Source of the DNA: Salvia splendens
Lineage: Eukaryota; Streptophyta; Magnoliopsida; Lamiales; Lamiaceae
Reading direction: 5' to 3'
DNA: 64,000 nt
NCBI RefSeq assembly: GCF_004379255.2
Contig: NC_056049.1
Coordinates: forward strand, 19,576,063-19,640,062
The notes under the pieces are model-generated. The model searched no databases. It was not told the origin of the DNA and saw only the letters and a program-made list of their open reading frames with translations. This document shows, piece after piece, positions 10,703-22,383 of this stretch; within the stretch, counting starts at the first letter, position 1; each line of letters opens with the position of its first letter. A program made the position numbers and the translations under genes.

Positions 10703-13700
10703 TGATAATATACAAACTCCCTAAGCTACAAACTATGCAAACTATAATCTCATCCGGTAAGTATATCAAATCGACGGTTCTAATTTATGGTCTGTAAAAA
10801 TGTCAACAGAGCTTATAAAAGATGTCACTAAGGGTTATTTTTGGGACCAAAATTATAATCCGAAAATAGAAAATCCGATTAGATTAAGGAATCCCAATAA
10901 TATCGGCTGTTAATCTCCCCTCTCATTTATCACGTCCTCCCCTCTCTGTACTCCACGCAGTTTCACCAATTAAGCCTGTTCAACGCACCTCTCCAATTTC
11001 CTCCATTGCAACGCTTCGTCTCTGTACTCCACGCAGTCGTCGTTTGCCAAGCTTCGTGCTGACATGAGTTCTGGGGGGCGAGCGGGTCAAGCGGCTGGTG
11101 CTTCGGCCGGAGGTGAGGTTTCCATTGAAAACCCCAATTTTCAACAGCGGTGAAATTTTGAAGCAATTGGGTTTTTGTAGCTTTATTCAGTCAATTGAAT
11201 GCGCCGCTCGTTTTGTATAGATAAAAAATCGATATACGGAGCTATGTTGACATCCTGTCGCCGTAGGCTGTATGAATCGTGCTTGAATGTCAATGATAGA
11301 CATTCAAGGCTATTTTTTAAGTGCAATTAACCACAGTAACCCCTTGTAATTGACATGCAGGGTCCATTTATGTTCGTTCTATTGAGAAACAAAAAACCCC
11401 ACACAGATTTTTGGGTTGTAGTTTGTTGTTTTGTTTGATTTTTAAAAAATCAACACGAATCACCCAGCAAACCACCGCCCTATTATGTTTTTCTTGTGTT
11501 ACAGGGTTGGTTTTGAAATCACAATGCTGTGTAATTTTTCATATTATTTTGAATTTAATTGTTGCTGACATTGAACTTGTGGTGACATTGTTAGTAGCTG
11601 CTGTTGACACTAAAATTATGTATATTCTATGTTGTTGACACTGAAATTCTTTCAAGGTTCTCTGAAATTATGTCTGTTCTATGTTGGAGGCATTGAAATT
11701 CTTTCAATGTTGTTGACATTTACAGAATCTGCCTTTGACGTTGAAATTATATTTTGGTTGGCATTTAAATAATAGGCTGGTGACTATTTCACCTGGAATG
11801 TGAATGTTGAATCATAAGGCAGGTTTTGATAATGATGCTTTATATTAATCTTCATTGCCTATATGATGAAATTAACGCTAACAGTACAGCTGTCCAATGA
11901 ATCGAGGATGACATGGAATAGCTTACATTTCCCCTTACAATGAAATGTGATGTTGGTGACATTGCTAGTATATGTTGCTGACTTTGGAAATATTATGACA
12001 TAAATCTTTTGTTTTGGTCATTGACTTAACTTATTGATGGTTGCAATGTAACAGCGAGACGTCTAGCAAAAGGTAAAGCTGTAGCCGATGGTGAGACAAG
12101 TGGGAAGCGGAAATCTGTGGGGGGCGTCCCTGTACAAACCAAGAGACCTCAGTTAAGGATCAAGAGAACCACTCGTTTTTTTGGCGCATTCTGAAGTCTA
12201 TGAACGAAAGGCAGAAAAATGCTGTAAGACAGCTCGGCTTCGGAGGACTCCTCGATTTTGACGTTACCTCTGTTCCAGGAACCTTAGCGTATTGGCTTTT
12301 GGAGCATTTTGACCACGTACGGTGCAGTCTTTTGCTGCCCAATGACATTGAGTTAGTGGTTGACACGAAAGACGTCGAACTTGTTTTTGGCTTCCCAAAT
12401 GGGGGGATTAAAATTGATCGATGTGATCTAAACACTGGCTTCAAATACCTGGAAACTATTCCACTCGAAGAGGAGGTTGATGTGCACGCGATGCAGACAA
12501 AGGTTCTAGAAACGAAGGTTCTACAAGAAACTGGGGGGGCGCAATGTTTAAGAAGATATTCTTACTGCTGATGGAGACTGCACTCATCGAGACCTCACCA
12601 TGTGGTTATGTCAGACCTCGGATTGTTGATATTCTTGGTAATTTGCAAAAGATAAGGAAGCACGATTGGTGTAGGTACTTGCTCGACAATCTGTTGAGGA
12701 CACGGGAGCTGTGGAAGAACAATAGGTCGAAAGTTTTCAGTGGCCCATTAGTCTTCTTAGTGGTATGGCCATCATTTATCGCAGCAATGCCGTTTATTAT
12801 TTGATGATTATTTGACATGGACTTGTGTGTGAATATAAATTTGTTGTTGTCGTGTCTGTAGCTGGATCTTAGAGCACTGCTTTTATTGAATTCGGCCCAA
12901 TTGGCAAAATATCGTCGCACACTATAGCAGACAAAACGCATTGCTGACAGCTAATGTATACAACATCAGAACAAGCATAAAAAATTAAATAAACTTACAC
13001 AAAGTCTACGTTTCGAAAACACATTCAAACACATTTCGGAATATAACCTAATGACTATGCATAATATAATCTACATACGATGTCTTCTTTAGTCAAGAAC
13101 AACAACTTCTATACTATATATTCAACAATTCTTAAACAAAAAAGTACAGAAAACTCAGCATCACCGAGAATGTCATCAAGGTTTGTCATCTCGGAATCTA
13201 ACTGCAACTATACACCGATAGGGAAGCATCACCAAGAATGTCATCATGAAATGTCAGCGGCCATAGCTACAGATATAACATTGCGATAGAGAATCTACCT
13301 TGATCTATGTCAGACATTTCCATTTCAACACAAGCGAGGATGTTGCCCTTGGGCGGGAGAAGAAGACTAAAACGCACGTCGAAGAAAATTTGGCTATGAA
13401 TATCAACGGGAGATTGAAGTTAATATTGCAATGGTGAATAATTAATATATGAAATGATACTAATGGTAGTTTGGGAGAATGGAGATAAATTAGGGAGTCA
13501 TCACAGTTACAAATAATTGAATATACCAGATTGGAGTAAAATAAGCGTGTATAAAATTGCTGATGCAAAAGGATTTCCATATACACCCCCGGTGCCATAA
13601 AATGAACTACCCGGTGACATTGACTTAGTAAACCCTTCCCAACCGCAGATTAGTATCAAAGATGGCGTGTGATTGCAGTTTGGAGTTTGTACGTAAGATG

Positions 13701-13720
13701 TGAGTTTGCATTTGATCACA

Positions 13721-13725
<5 letters not shown>
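10697..13725. mobile_element. Probable Mutator-like element with degenerate terminal repeats
   Basis: The left end (gggtagtgataatatacaaa ctccctaagctacaaac) and the reverse complement of the right end (gatgtgatcaaatgcaaact, then tacgtacaaactcc) align imperfectly over about 45 bp. Both ends abut ct/ta microsatellites, which hides any target duplication. The interior carries a decayed two-exon gene (11064-12762) and an intron rich in variants of gttgacattgaaatt. Boundaries are approximate. Confidence 0.45.
11064..12762 (+). pseudogene. Broken transposon-type gene (plant mobile-domain-like N-terminus)
   Basis: Exon 1 (11064-11112) starts MSSGGRAGQAAG and joins in phase to exon 2 at 12055 (ARRLAKGKAVADG...KRPQLRIKRTTR). 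After a T7 run at 12176-12182 the frame hits a stop. One base away the frame continues as MNERQKNAVRQLGFGGLL ... VELVFGFPNGG, the layout seen in plant transposon-derived proteins that often carry a C-terminal Ulp1 peptidase. After a G7 run at 12533-12539 the matching frame shifts again, to MFKKIFLLLMETALIE ... WCRYLLDNL. A donor-like site follows at 12762. No peptidase domain was found. Both breaks are at homopolymers, so sequencing error is possible, but decay is equally likely. Confidence 0.55.
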
Positions 13726-13775
<50 letters not shown>

Positions 13776-13921
13776 TTGGTGAGGGATGTATTCATTTTCA
13801 ACATGCAAATATTGTTCAAAAATAAAATACTTATAGTCTATTGGATCTTGAGATATAGCGGTTAGATTGATGCCACATGTCATCTAATAATGTAGATTAT
13901 TAGTTTAATAATGTAACTTAG
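13726..13921. repeat. (CT)n(TA)n(TG)n compound microsatellite and flank
   Basis: Ct, ta and tg runs follow each other at 13721-13775. The bases after them are plain AT-rich DNA up to the solo LTR. Confidence 0.85.
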
Positions 13922-14216
13922 TGTTAAGGGATAATTTCCCTTAACAAGATTTCGGCGTCGCGATTGCGATCGGCGGAGGGATAAAAGGTAGTCACAAGAG
14001 TTTTGCCCGTCGATCAAACCAAGAATAATGCAGAATTGAAATAAAAGCTTTAAAATAAAATAAGGATAATTGTATTTCTGGATTGATTGAGAAGAATACA
14101 ATGACTCCTATATATAAAACTAGCGCTAACTTAATGAACAAGAAAATAAAGATCCTATAATATATAGGAAATTACTAAACTAACTAGTAGATATATGGGG
14201 ATTCCTACTCGTATCA
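13922..14216 (-). mobile_element. Solo LTR, 295 bp, with perfect 5-bp target duplication
   Basis: The sequence starts TGTTAAGGGA and ends CGTATCA. It is bordered by cttag on both sides (13917-13921 and 14217-14221). On the minus strand it has a TATA-like box (agttttatatataggag) followed by a transcribed-type segment, so the LTR reads right to left. No internal retroelement sequence is present, so it is the usual product of LTR-LTR recombination. Confidence 0.85.
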
Positions 14217-14791
14217 CTTAGCTAATAATGTACTAGTAAAATAAAGGAGTATTTTTGTCTAATAATGTAACATCTTAGTCTAATAATATAGCTTATTATA
14301 ACCATCTAATTCAAGGATTAAGGACAGTGATTTATTTGATTCTTTAACATTAAGAAAGTGTGAGGACTCTAGTAAAACTTGTTTGGTGATTATTCAATTA
14401 AGTGTAACTATAAGCCCAGGGATTGATAATCTATTTATCTTCATTCTGATCAATCTATTATTGTATGAACTAAACATCCTCATTAGAAAGTAGTGTATGC
14501 ACATGTCACATGTGGTAGGCGCACATAAATATTGAGACAAGAATAATGATTATTCTCATAATGGGAAATGGCTTACGCCATGCAATTATTTTTCCCATTT
14601 GTTTCCTGACTCAGACGCCTTATTCTCTCATCACTACGTGTAATCCATCATCTTTAATTTTGTTTCTAATTTCTCGTCATCTTCCAAAATGAAGCTAAAT
14701 AATAGATACCATATCTTATTATTCCAAAATATGGATAACAAAGCCAATATTCCATTAGATTCCATACATATTACTACTATTCTCTTCCCTC

Positions 14792-14799
14792 TATAAATA
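14792..14799 (+). promoter_or_regulatory. TATA box of the WAT1-like gene
   Basis: Tataaata, in ctctataaatagcctggc, lies 93-100 bases before the ATG at 14892, a normal plant leader length. Confidence 0.65.
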
Positions 14800-14891
14800 G
14801 CCTGGCTCCTTAACTCTCCATCTCCTAAGAAGAAGTAATTAATCACTACTCAACTCTTCTTCAATACCATTTTTTGATAGAGAATAACAAA

Positions 14892-16595
14892 ATGAAGAGT
14901 GGTGGGAGTTTCTTCAACACCTGCAAACCCTATATTGCTATGATATCTCTCCAATTTGGATATGCAGGCATGAACATCATCACAAAGATATCTCTCAATG
15001 GAGGGATGAGCCACTACGTTCTAGTCGTTTATCGACACGCTATCGCCACTGCTGTCATCGCTCCTTTCGCTTTCTTCTTCGAGAGGAAACAACAGCCAAA
15101 GATAACATTCCCTGTCTTCATGCAAATTTTCATCCTTGGCCTTCTCGGGTAATTAATTAATTAATTAACTCTCTAATTTTATTTTATATATTAATTAATT
15201 TTTGTCTTAATTTTTGAGTTAGGCCTGTGATTGATCAAAACTTCTACTATGCTGGTCTAAAGCTGACATCACCAACATTTTCATGTGCGATGAGCAACAT
15301 GTTACCCGCTATGACATTCGTAATGGCCATAATATTCAGGTGAGGGTTGGTCGATGCACACCTGAACTCAAAACTAGTATGATATTGTTCGTTTTGGTCC
15401 TCGTATTATATGCATTGCTTGTACATTTTTTAATTTCCAACGTGACGAAATCACATTACTAATTTACTGAAAATGTGAAAAAAAGGATGGAGAAAGTGAA
15501 TATAAAGAAGGTGATATACCAAGCGAAAGTGGCGGGAACGGTGGTAACGGTGGCCGGGGCGATGCTGATGACCTTGTACAAAGGCCCACTAGTGGAAATG
15601 GCGTGGACGGCCCACCGCCACTCCACCAGCGGAAGCAGCAGCAGCAGCGACGACACAAGCAAGGACAGCAGCGACCGCGACTGGTTCATCGGGTGCATCC
15701 TCCTAATAATCGCCACGCTGGCATGGGCATCCCTCTTCATCCTGCAGAAAGCAGCACTAAAAACCTACTCCAACCACCAGCTCTCTCTCACCTCAATGGT
15801 CTGCGGCATGGGCACCCTTCAAGCCATCGCCGTCACCTTCGTCATGGAACACGACCCCTCGGTCTGGACCATCGGCTGGGACATGAACCTCCTCGCCGCT
15901 GCTTACGCGGTCAGCACACTCTCTCTCTCTCTCTCAACATCTTTTTTTTGTCTGGCGCGTTAAAGTCAAAACACCCCTTTAAATACATGACGCAGATTTA
16001 AAAAAAATAAAAAAAGGTCAACACCTAATTAAGGTCATTTTGACTTTGTTTTAAAGTATATTATAGGAAATTCGGATTTTAAGATGAACTAAATTGGAGT
16101 TTGAATGGAGCAGGGTATAGTGACATCGAGCATATCATACTACGTGCAAGGGCTGGTGATGAAGACGAAAGGGCCGGTTTTCGCGACGGCTTTTAGCCCG
16201 CTCATGATGATCATAGTTGCGGTCATGGGATCCTTTATCCTAGCGGAGAAGATCTATCTTGGAGGGTAAATTAATCTACCTAATTAATTACCATATTTTT
16301 ATATATGTAGAATTCAATTATATGTAACAAAATGTATATATGTAACAGGATGATTGGATCAGCTATAATCGTGGTGGGGCTCTACTCGGTGCTGTGGGGG
16401 AAGTATAAGGAAGACCAAGAAAACAAACATAAACTCTTACTTGAAGAAATTCCAGAAGTCATCAAACCTAATAATCATAGTACTACTACTAATAATAATA
16501 ATGGGATTAATGTGGCAGGAAATATTGAGGAGGAAAAGGCAGCTGCAGTTGCAATTGATCTGCCCATATTTACTGCACCAATCAAACCAACTTGA
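14892..16595 (+). CDS. WAT1-related (nodulin MtN21/EamA-like) transporter, five exons, 398 aa
   Basis: Exons: 14892-15148, 15223-15339, 15486-15909, 16114-16265, 16349-16595. All introns are GT-AG and the phase is kept to the TGA at 16593. The protein begins MKSGGSFFNTCKPYIAMISL and has the two EamA-type membrane halves typical of plant WAT1/UMAMIT proteins: YAGMNIITKISL..YVLVVYRHAIATA, then PVIDQNFYYAGLKLTSPTFS and MLPAMTFVMAIIFR. After a Ser-rich loop come WFIGCILLIIATLAWASLFI, a GIVTSSISYYVQG segment and VVGLYSVLWGKY. The length is normal for the family. Relatives export amino acids or auxin-related metabolites across plasma or vacuolar membranes; substrate cannot be told from sequence. 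The intron 2 acceptor (aaaaaaag) lacks a pyrimidine tract, but phase and homology support it. The tail is Asn/Thr-rich. Confidence 0.93.
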
Positions 16596-17201
16596 TCAAC
16601 AAGTTTGACATGATCATCCTTAATTTATAGTACTATATCTTCTTCTTCTTTTTTTGTATTTTTTTTAGTTTTTTTTTTCACTTTTTGTTGTTGATTTCGG
16701 GTTTTAGACGAATCGATTTTGGTTGGATTATGGAAGCGATGTAAGGAACTAACTACTTTTTCTTATACTATTATGCAACTTAGAGTTGGCTCTTTTCAAA
16801 TTTAATTTACTTAAACCACTCTAAGCATAAGCAAATTAATTATGATCAGATCGATCAATATAGTAATTCAGTATAATGTGACTCAAAAGATAATTTATAT
16901 AATTCGCAATTACATACAATAAGTTCAATAAACTGATGAACTTTTTATTCATCTTTTTATATAGGAGTATAAATGATCTTTGTCATATTTGTAGTGTAGG
17001 TCTACCAAAAATAAAGCTAAACTAAACTCCGAAGGGTGATCAACCGCCTAATTACACAGTAAATATACATTAGGGTGATCAATCACACCTAGATTACATA
17101 ATACAAGACTAAATTAATATTGGAAAGAGATAATGGAGAACAAGAGAGAGAGGCAGTGAGATAGAAATCTAGAATGGTTGGAGCTCTGATGAATAGTCGG
17201 T
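16596..17201. other. 3' region of the WAT1-like gene and intergenic spacer
   Basis: A T-rich likely 3' UTR is followed by AT-rich spacer. No further coding sequence was recognised. The lost first exon of the downstream dioxygenase would be expected here and is not seen. Confidence 0.5.
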
Positions 17202-18281
17202 ATGTCAATGCTGAAAATTATACATGTGGACGGGCCGGCCATGGGCCTTTATTTAATATTGGGCCGACATAATTTCCAATATTGGCAACCGAACAGCAAC
17301 TTCGATCTCTATACGAATGTCGTTGCTAATTGGAGAGACAGTCTCTACTTGATCATGGCTCCCGACCCTCCCACACCGCAGGAGCTTCCTCAAGTTTTCA
17401 GGTATGAGTTGTCGCCATATCAGTTGAGTCATGAACTGATATGTTTTGTGATGTCAGTTAATATTAATAAATCAGCGAACTGATATGTGTTTAATGGTTT
17501 GGATTTTGTAACTGGATGATTATATGTGCAGAGATCCGATGATGGAATTCTCGGAGCAAGCTAAGAATGTGGGGATCGGTGTGTTTGAGTTGTTGTGTGA
17601 GGGTCTTGGATTGAAGAAGAGTCACATGTTAGACATGTGGTGTGCCAAGGGAGAGTTTCTTGCTTGTAATTACTATCCGGCTCTGACTTTTCTGCTGCAG
17701 GACGAAATCGGGGGCATACAGGTCCTGCACAAGGATCGGTGGGTTGATGTGCCACCTTCCCCCGGATCTCTTCTCGTGATCTCCGGAGATATGATGGAGG
17801 TAAGCAAGTTGGTTGGATGTTGCATCATTCTGTTATTCTCCATCTGTCCCTTAAAAATAGAGATTATGAGAACGATACGAATTTTATTGCGAAATTGATA
17901 AAGTATGTAAGAGAAAGAGAAAAGTAATTAAAGTAATATTAGTAGTAGATAGTAGGACCCACCTTATCAGTGAATTAATATGTTGGTGTTTGTTGGCTGT
18001 TGCAGTTGATCACAAATGCTAGGTTTAAGAGCGCCTACCACAGAGTAGCGGCGAAGAATTTGGGCCCCAGAATCTCGGTGGCGTTCGTGTTCAGGATGCA
18101 TGTCGCAGGAAGCGGGAGCTCCCGGCTTTATGGGCCGATCAAGGAGCTCCTGTCCAAAAATAATCCACCCATTTATAGAGAAGCCAAAGGAGAAGAGATC
18201 GTTGTGTGTCGATATGCGAAAGGAATCGAGAAGACTCCTTTACTGTGGTATTTCAAGCTCAATAATACACAACAGCCTTAA
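17202..18281 (+). pseudogene. 2-oxoglutarate/Fe(II) dioxygenase pseudogene (ACC-oxidase-homolog type)
   Basis: Three exon remnants: up to 17401 (NFDLYTNVVANWRDSLYLIM ... ELPQVF), 17532-17799 and 18006-18281. The splices join in phase, ending ...LLWYFKLNNTQQP. They match the C-terminal two thirds of the family that includes deacetoxyvindoline 4-hydroxylase-like and ACC-oxidase homologs. The N-terminal DIOX_N part and about 130 residues are missing. Exon 2 reads ACNYYPALTFLLQDEIGG, where relatives have about 18 more residues carrying the iron-binding HxD. The distal His (SAYHRV) and the 2-oxoglutarate Arg (GPRISVA) remain. The remnant frame is open, but without HxD no normal iron centre can form. 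Intron 2 carries a partial Stowaway-like insertion at 17836-17970. Confidence 0.85.
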
Positions 18282-19401
18282 TCAGTGAATGAAGTGCATT
18301 GCATTTCAATCATATTCATCATCACCATGTACTATTTGTGTGCCTATTTCTTTTCTATTCTTTATCAAATAAAATGTCTTTCTTTTCATGAATATTTGAA
18401 TATTACCTAAACTATGTGTTTGGATAACTAGTAATGAGAGAAAGAGAGCATAACATCAGAGTTTTAAAAAATGAATTTGAAAAGATCATTTAGAAACACA
18501 ACTTATTTAAGAGTGAACGGCATGAAATATCCCTAACTTTTGCACTTGTTACACCCGTGACCTCTAACAAAAAAATAGCACCATAGGGGCCTAACAAAAT
18601 ATACAATCACAAACCAGGTGTTTTTAGCCATTTTTCGAATGAAAATGTCCAAATGGCTTGAAGGACAATTTTATCTGATGACCCCCAAACCTGCACACCC
18701 CTGCACACCTACTCTGCACAACTACACATGCCTGCAGAGATTTGTCAAATCATACAGGATATTTCATTGCTCTCATTTCGTGTTATTTTAATTATTCATA
18801 TTTTTACTTATTTTTCTTTATCAATTATATTAATATCCGTGTTATTTTAATTATTCATATTTTTTTGGGACTAACTATTAATTAAGGGGAGAAAATGACC
18901 TTTGATTCTAGTGTAATGGTATATGGCCACATTATAGCCAGCCATAAAAGGGTATTTAGGTCAATATATAGCATAAAAACAATAACTACTTAATTATGTT
19001 ATTTAATTATCAAGTTTGTTTACACTATTACCCTTTGCTATTTGTTTTAAAGATGAGAGTATTATTTTTAAGTTTGAATTTAATTCATATATTTATAAAA
19101 ATTGAAAACATGAAATTAAATAAAATTAACGCAAAAAGGGGAATATACCGACGTTCATGCCTTCACCCGCTTTGTCAAACAAAAATTCTCCCACACCGTC
19201 TCAATCTCGTCGATTTTGATATCAGGATTTTGGAATCATTTATTTTTATTTTTATGTACACTGTAATATGTTTACTTAATAGTAATATTCAACTTATTTT
19301 TATGCACACTATATAATGTATATTTAATAAATTTTCAATTTTCAAGTAATTGAATTTATTAGCACTCTAGCTTTTATACTAATAACATAATACGTCATGA
19401 C
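18282..19401. other. Intergenic DNA
   Basis: Contains a short repeat-like stretch (18530-18680) and very AT-rich DNA. No gene recognised. Confidence 0.5.
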
Positions 19402-20802
19402 ATGCCGATTTATCTTATATTAATTAATTAGAAATTTTAATTGATTATAGATTTAATTCAATAATTAGAGTTATCCATTGATTTTATAGTTGATTAAAAT
19501 ATTGGAATTCAATACAATTTTTTTATTATAACTAATTAGAAAATTTGATTGAGATTCAGTAGAATAGTTAGAATTCTCAATTAAGTTTACATTCAAATTT
19601 GATTGATAAATTGAAAATGAATTGTTTACATTCAAATTTGATTGATAAATTGAAAATGAATTTTTTCAGTTTATTTTATATTCAGTATTTAATTAAATTG
19701 ACCAGTTGATTGAATATATTAAGTGATTTTAGATATCACTTGGACGGTTTAGGTCTTTAGGATTGTAATAACTGATATTGAAGTTCATTAGATTTGTATC
19801 AATTTATAGCATAGCATTTCGTTACATATATTTGTGTTCATATATAATACTCCCATGTTCCCTAAAAATAGAAATCTTTTCCTTTAATCCGTCCTCTTAC
19901 AATAGAAACTTTCTATTTATAGAAATTTATTTCTTTCTAATGTGGTGGGACCCATTTTTCACTAACACACTTCTGTTTCTATTTCTCTCTTATTTTACTA
20001 ACTTTACATTAAAACTCGTACCGTTTTAAAAAGTTCCTAACTTTAAGGAACGGGGGAGTATAAATAAGTAAATTTCATAACATTTTATCAATATACATAA
20101 CTATTACAATAATAGTTCCAACTTCCAATTGATCATAGATTAACTTAAAATCCAGAACGATAGTGCAAAAGTTTATTTTAGAAATAGGACGGAGTACCAT
20201 AGGAAGCGGTTTCAGTGAGATCTTTTTAAAAATAAAAACTTTAAAAACAGAAAATCATAACAGTTATTTGATAATAACATGTGGCATCATAAAACATATT
20301 AATATATGATATTTAGTCAGATATTGAGTCAAGAAAAAATGGATATTCATGAATCAACGAACTGGTATTGAGTCATGATTGATATGTTTTGTGACGCTAA
20401 TAAATATTAATGTAATTGCGAACTGACATCTTTTATGGGACAAATTAAAAGGGAAAATATGACATCTACTATGGGGACGGAGGGAGTATTTACTTTATAA
20501 ACTAAGGTAGAGGATAGAGTTGTCTTAAGAGTTTTGATACTTTTAAGGTGATTTAATTATTAACTGAACCCATTTAATTTTCGGCTAAAAGATAAATTAT
20601 AAATTATGATCGGCAATAATATAGCCATTTAGGATAGGATCTGTGCATCAATGCATGTGTCATCAATGTGATGAGAAGAGAGAGAAATGGAGAGAGAGAA
20701 ATAGAAAGAGAGAGGATCATGGAAAGGGAGAAGAAGAGGAAAAGAGCGGCCAAATCGGAGGCTAGGAAGGCCGGCGACAAGATGAAGATCAAATCAAGAG
20801 AA
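19402..20802. repeat. First copy of a 1401-bp tandem duplication
   Basis: Near-identical to 20803-22203, and directly adjacent. Only two substitutions were noticed (20027 T/C and 20570 C/T, by offset 1401). It includes about 1.27 kb of upstream DNA, a Stowaway-like MITE, and the first codons of the NIMIN-like gene. The join at 20800-20803 shows only one or two bases of shared sequence. Confidence 0.95.
19848..20060. mobile_element. Stowaway-like MITE (copy in duplication unit 1)
   Basis: The left end tactcccatgttccctaaaa is mirrored by aaggaacgggggagta. Interior words such as gtgggacccattttt and tatttctctcttattttact are typical of this family. Confidence 0.75.
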
Positions 20803-20832
20803 ATGCCGATTTATCTTATATTAATTAATTAG
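20671..20832 (+). pseudogene. Truncated 5' copy of the NIMIN-like gene
   Basis: The reading frame starts as in the intact copy at 22072 and keeps the basic N-terminus (MRRERNGEREIE ... KIKSR). It then crosses the duplication junction into unrelated AT-rich DNA and stops at 20830 after EMPIYLILIN. It lacks the conserved EEFFAILRRM segment, so it cannot act as an NPR1-binding protein. It keeps the same duplicated promoter and may still be transcribed. Confidence 0.8.
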
Positions 20833-22203
20833 AAATTTTAATTGATTATAGATTTAATTCAATAATTAGAGTTATCCATTGATTTTATAGTTGATTAAAA
20901 TATTGGAATTCAATACAATTTTTTTATTATAACTAATTAGAAAATTTGATTGAGATTCAGTAGAATAGTTAGAATTCTCAATTAAGTTTACATTCAAATT
21001 TGATTGATAAATTGAAAATGAATTGTTTACATTCAAATTTGATTGATAAATTGAAAATGAATTTTTTCAGTTTATTTTATATTCAGTATTTAATTAAATT
21101 GACCAGTTGATTGAATATATTAAGTGATTTTAGATATCACTTGGACGGTTTAGGTCTTTAGGATTGTAATAACTGATATTGAAGTTCATTAGATTTGTAT
21201 CAATTTATAGCATAGCATTTCGTTACATATATTTGTGTTCATATATAATACTCCCATGTTCCCTAAAAATAGAAATCTTTTCCTTTAATCCGTCCTCTTA
21301 CAATAGAAACTTTCTATTTATAGAAATTTATTTCTTTCTAATGTGGTGGGACCCATTTTTCACTAACACACTTCTGTTTCTATTTCTCTCTTATTTTACT
21401 AACTTTACATTAAAACTCGTACCGTTTCAAAAAGTTCCTAACTTTAAGGAACGGGGGAGTATAAATAAGTAAATTTCATAACATTTTATCAATATACATA
21501 ACTATTACAATAATAGTTCCAACTTCCAATTGATCATAGATTAACTTAAAATCCAGAACGATAGTGCAAAAGTTTATTTTAGAAATAGGACGGAGTACCA
21601 TAGGAAGCGGTTTCAGTGAGATCTTTTTAAAAATAAAAACTTTAAAAACAGAAAATCATAACAGTTATTTGATAATAACATGTGGCATCATAAAACATAT
21701 TAATATATGATATTTAGTCAGATATTGAGTCAAGAAAAAATGGATATTCATGAATCAACGAACTGGTATTGAGTCATGATTGATATGTTTTGTGACGCTA
21801 ATAAATATTAATGTAATTGCGAACTGACATCTTTTATGGGACAAATTAAAAGGGAAAATATGACATCTACTATGGGGACGGAGGGAGTATTTACTTTATA
21901 AACTAAGGTAGAGGATAGAGTTGTCTTAAGAGTTTTGATACTTTTAAGGTGATTTAATTATTAACTGAACTCATTTAATTTTCGGCTAAAAGATAAATTA
22001 TAAATTATGATCGGCAATAATATAGCCATTTAGGATAGGATCTGTGCATCAATGCATGTGTCATCAATGTGATGAGAAGAGAGAGAAATGGAGAGAGAGA
22101 AATAGAAAGAGAGAGGATCATGGAAAGGGAGAAGAAGAGGAAAAGAGCGGCCAAATCGGAGGCTAGGAAGGCCGGCGACAAGATGAAGATCAAATCAAGA
22201 GAT
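20803..22203. repeat. Second copy of the 1401-bp tandem duplication
   Basis: It directly follows the first copy and ends within codon 44 of the intact NIMIN-like gene (22072). It carries the second MITE copy at 21249-21461. Confidence 0.95.
21249..21461. mobile_element. Stowaway-like MITE (copy in duplication unit 2)
   Basis: The same element as 19848-20060, shifted by 1401 bases. It was duplicated with its surroundings, not inserted twice. Confidence 0.75.
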
Positions 22204-22383
22204 CCGATTGGGGAGGGGGAGGGGGAGGGTTCCGCCGCCGCTGAGGCTTCTCCTCCGCCGACGGAGGAAGAGGTGGAGGAATTCTTCGCCATACTCAGAA
22301 GGATGCGAGTCGCCGTCAAGTATTTTGAGAACGAAGCTTCTAACAGTAACAGTAGTAGTAGAATCGGCGCCACCGAGCCGTAG
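22072..22383 (+). CDS. NIM1/NPR1-interacting (NIMIN/NRR-like) small protein, stop before the repression motif
   Basis: ATG at 22072 gives 103 residues; a second ATG at 22120 gives 87 and may be the real start. The N-terminus is highly basic (KKRKRAAKSEARK), suiting nuclear entry. The conserved core EEEVEEFFAILRRM followed by RVAVKYF matches NIMIN/NEGATIVE REGULATOR OF RESISTANCE-type proteins, which bind NPR1 and damp salicylate-induced defence genes. The frame ends at TAG 22381-22383. It stays open after this stop for another 34 codons to TAG 22486, and that stretch encodes LGLDLNSAPEAE, a DLNxxP-type EAR motif expected at the C-terminus of this family. The stop therefore separates the NPR1-binding part from the repression motif. 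Promoter and first 43 codons are duplicated upstream. Family assignment is from motif recognition. Confidence 0.72.
   Translation: MRRERNGEREIERERIMEREKKRKRAAKSEARKAGDKMKIKSRDPIGEGEGEGSAAAEASPPPTEEEVEEFFAILRRMRVAVKYFENEASNSNSSSRIGATEP

Noticed and set aside
15603..16001. Alternative-frame ORFs over exon 3 of the WAT1-like gene
   Set aside because: They are shadows of the GC-rich exon. The exon frame matches the transporter family and splices in phase.
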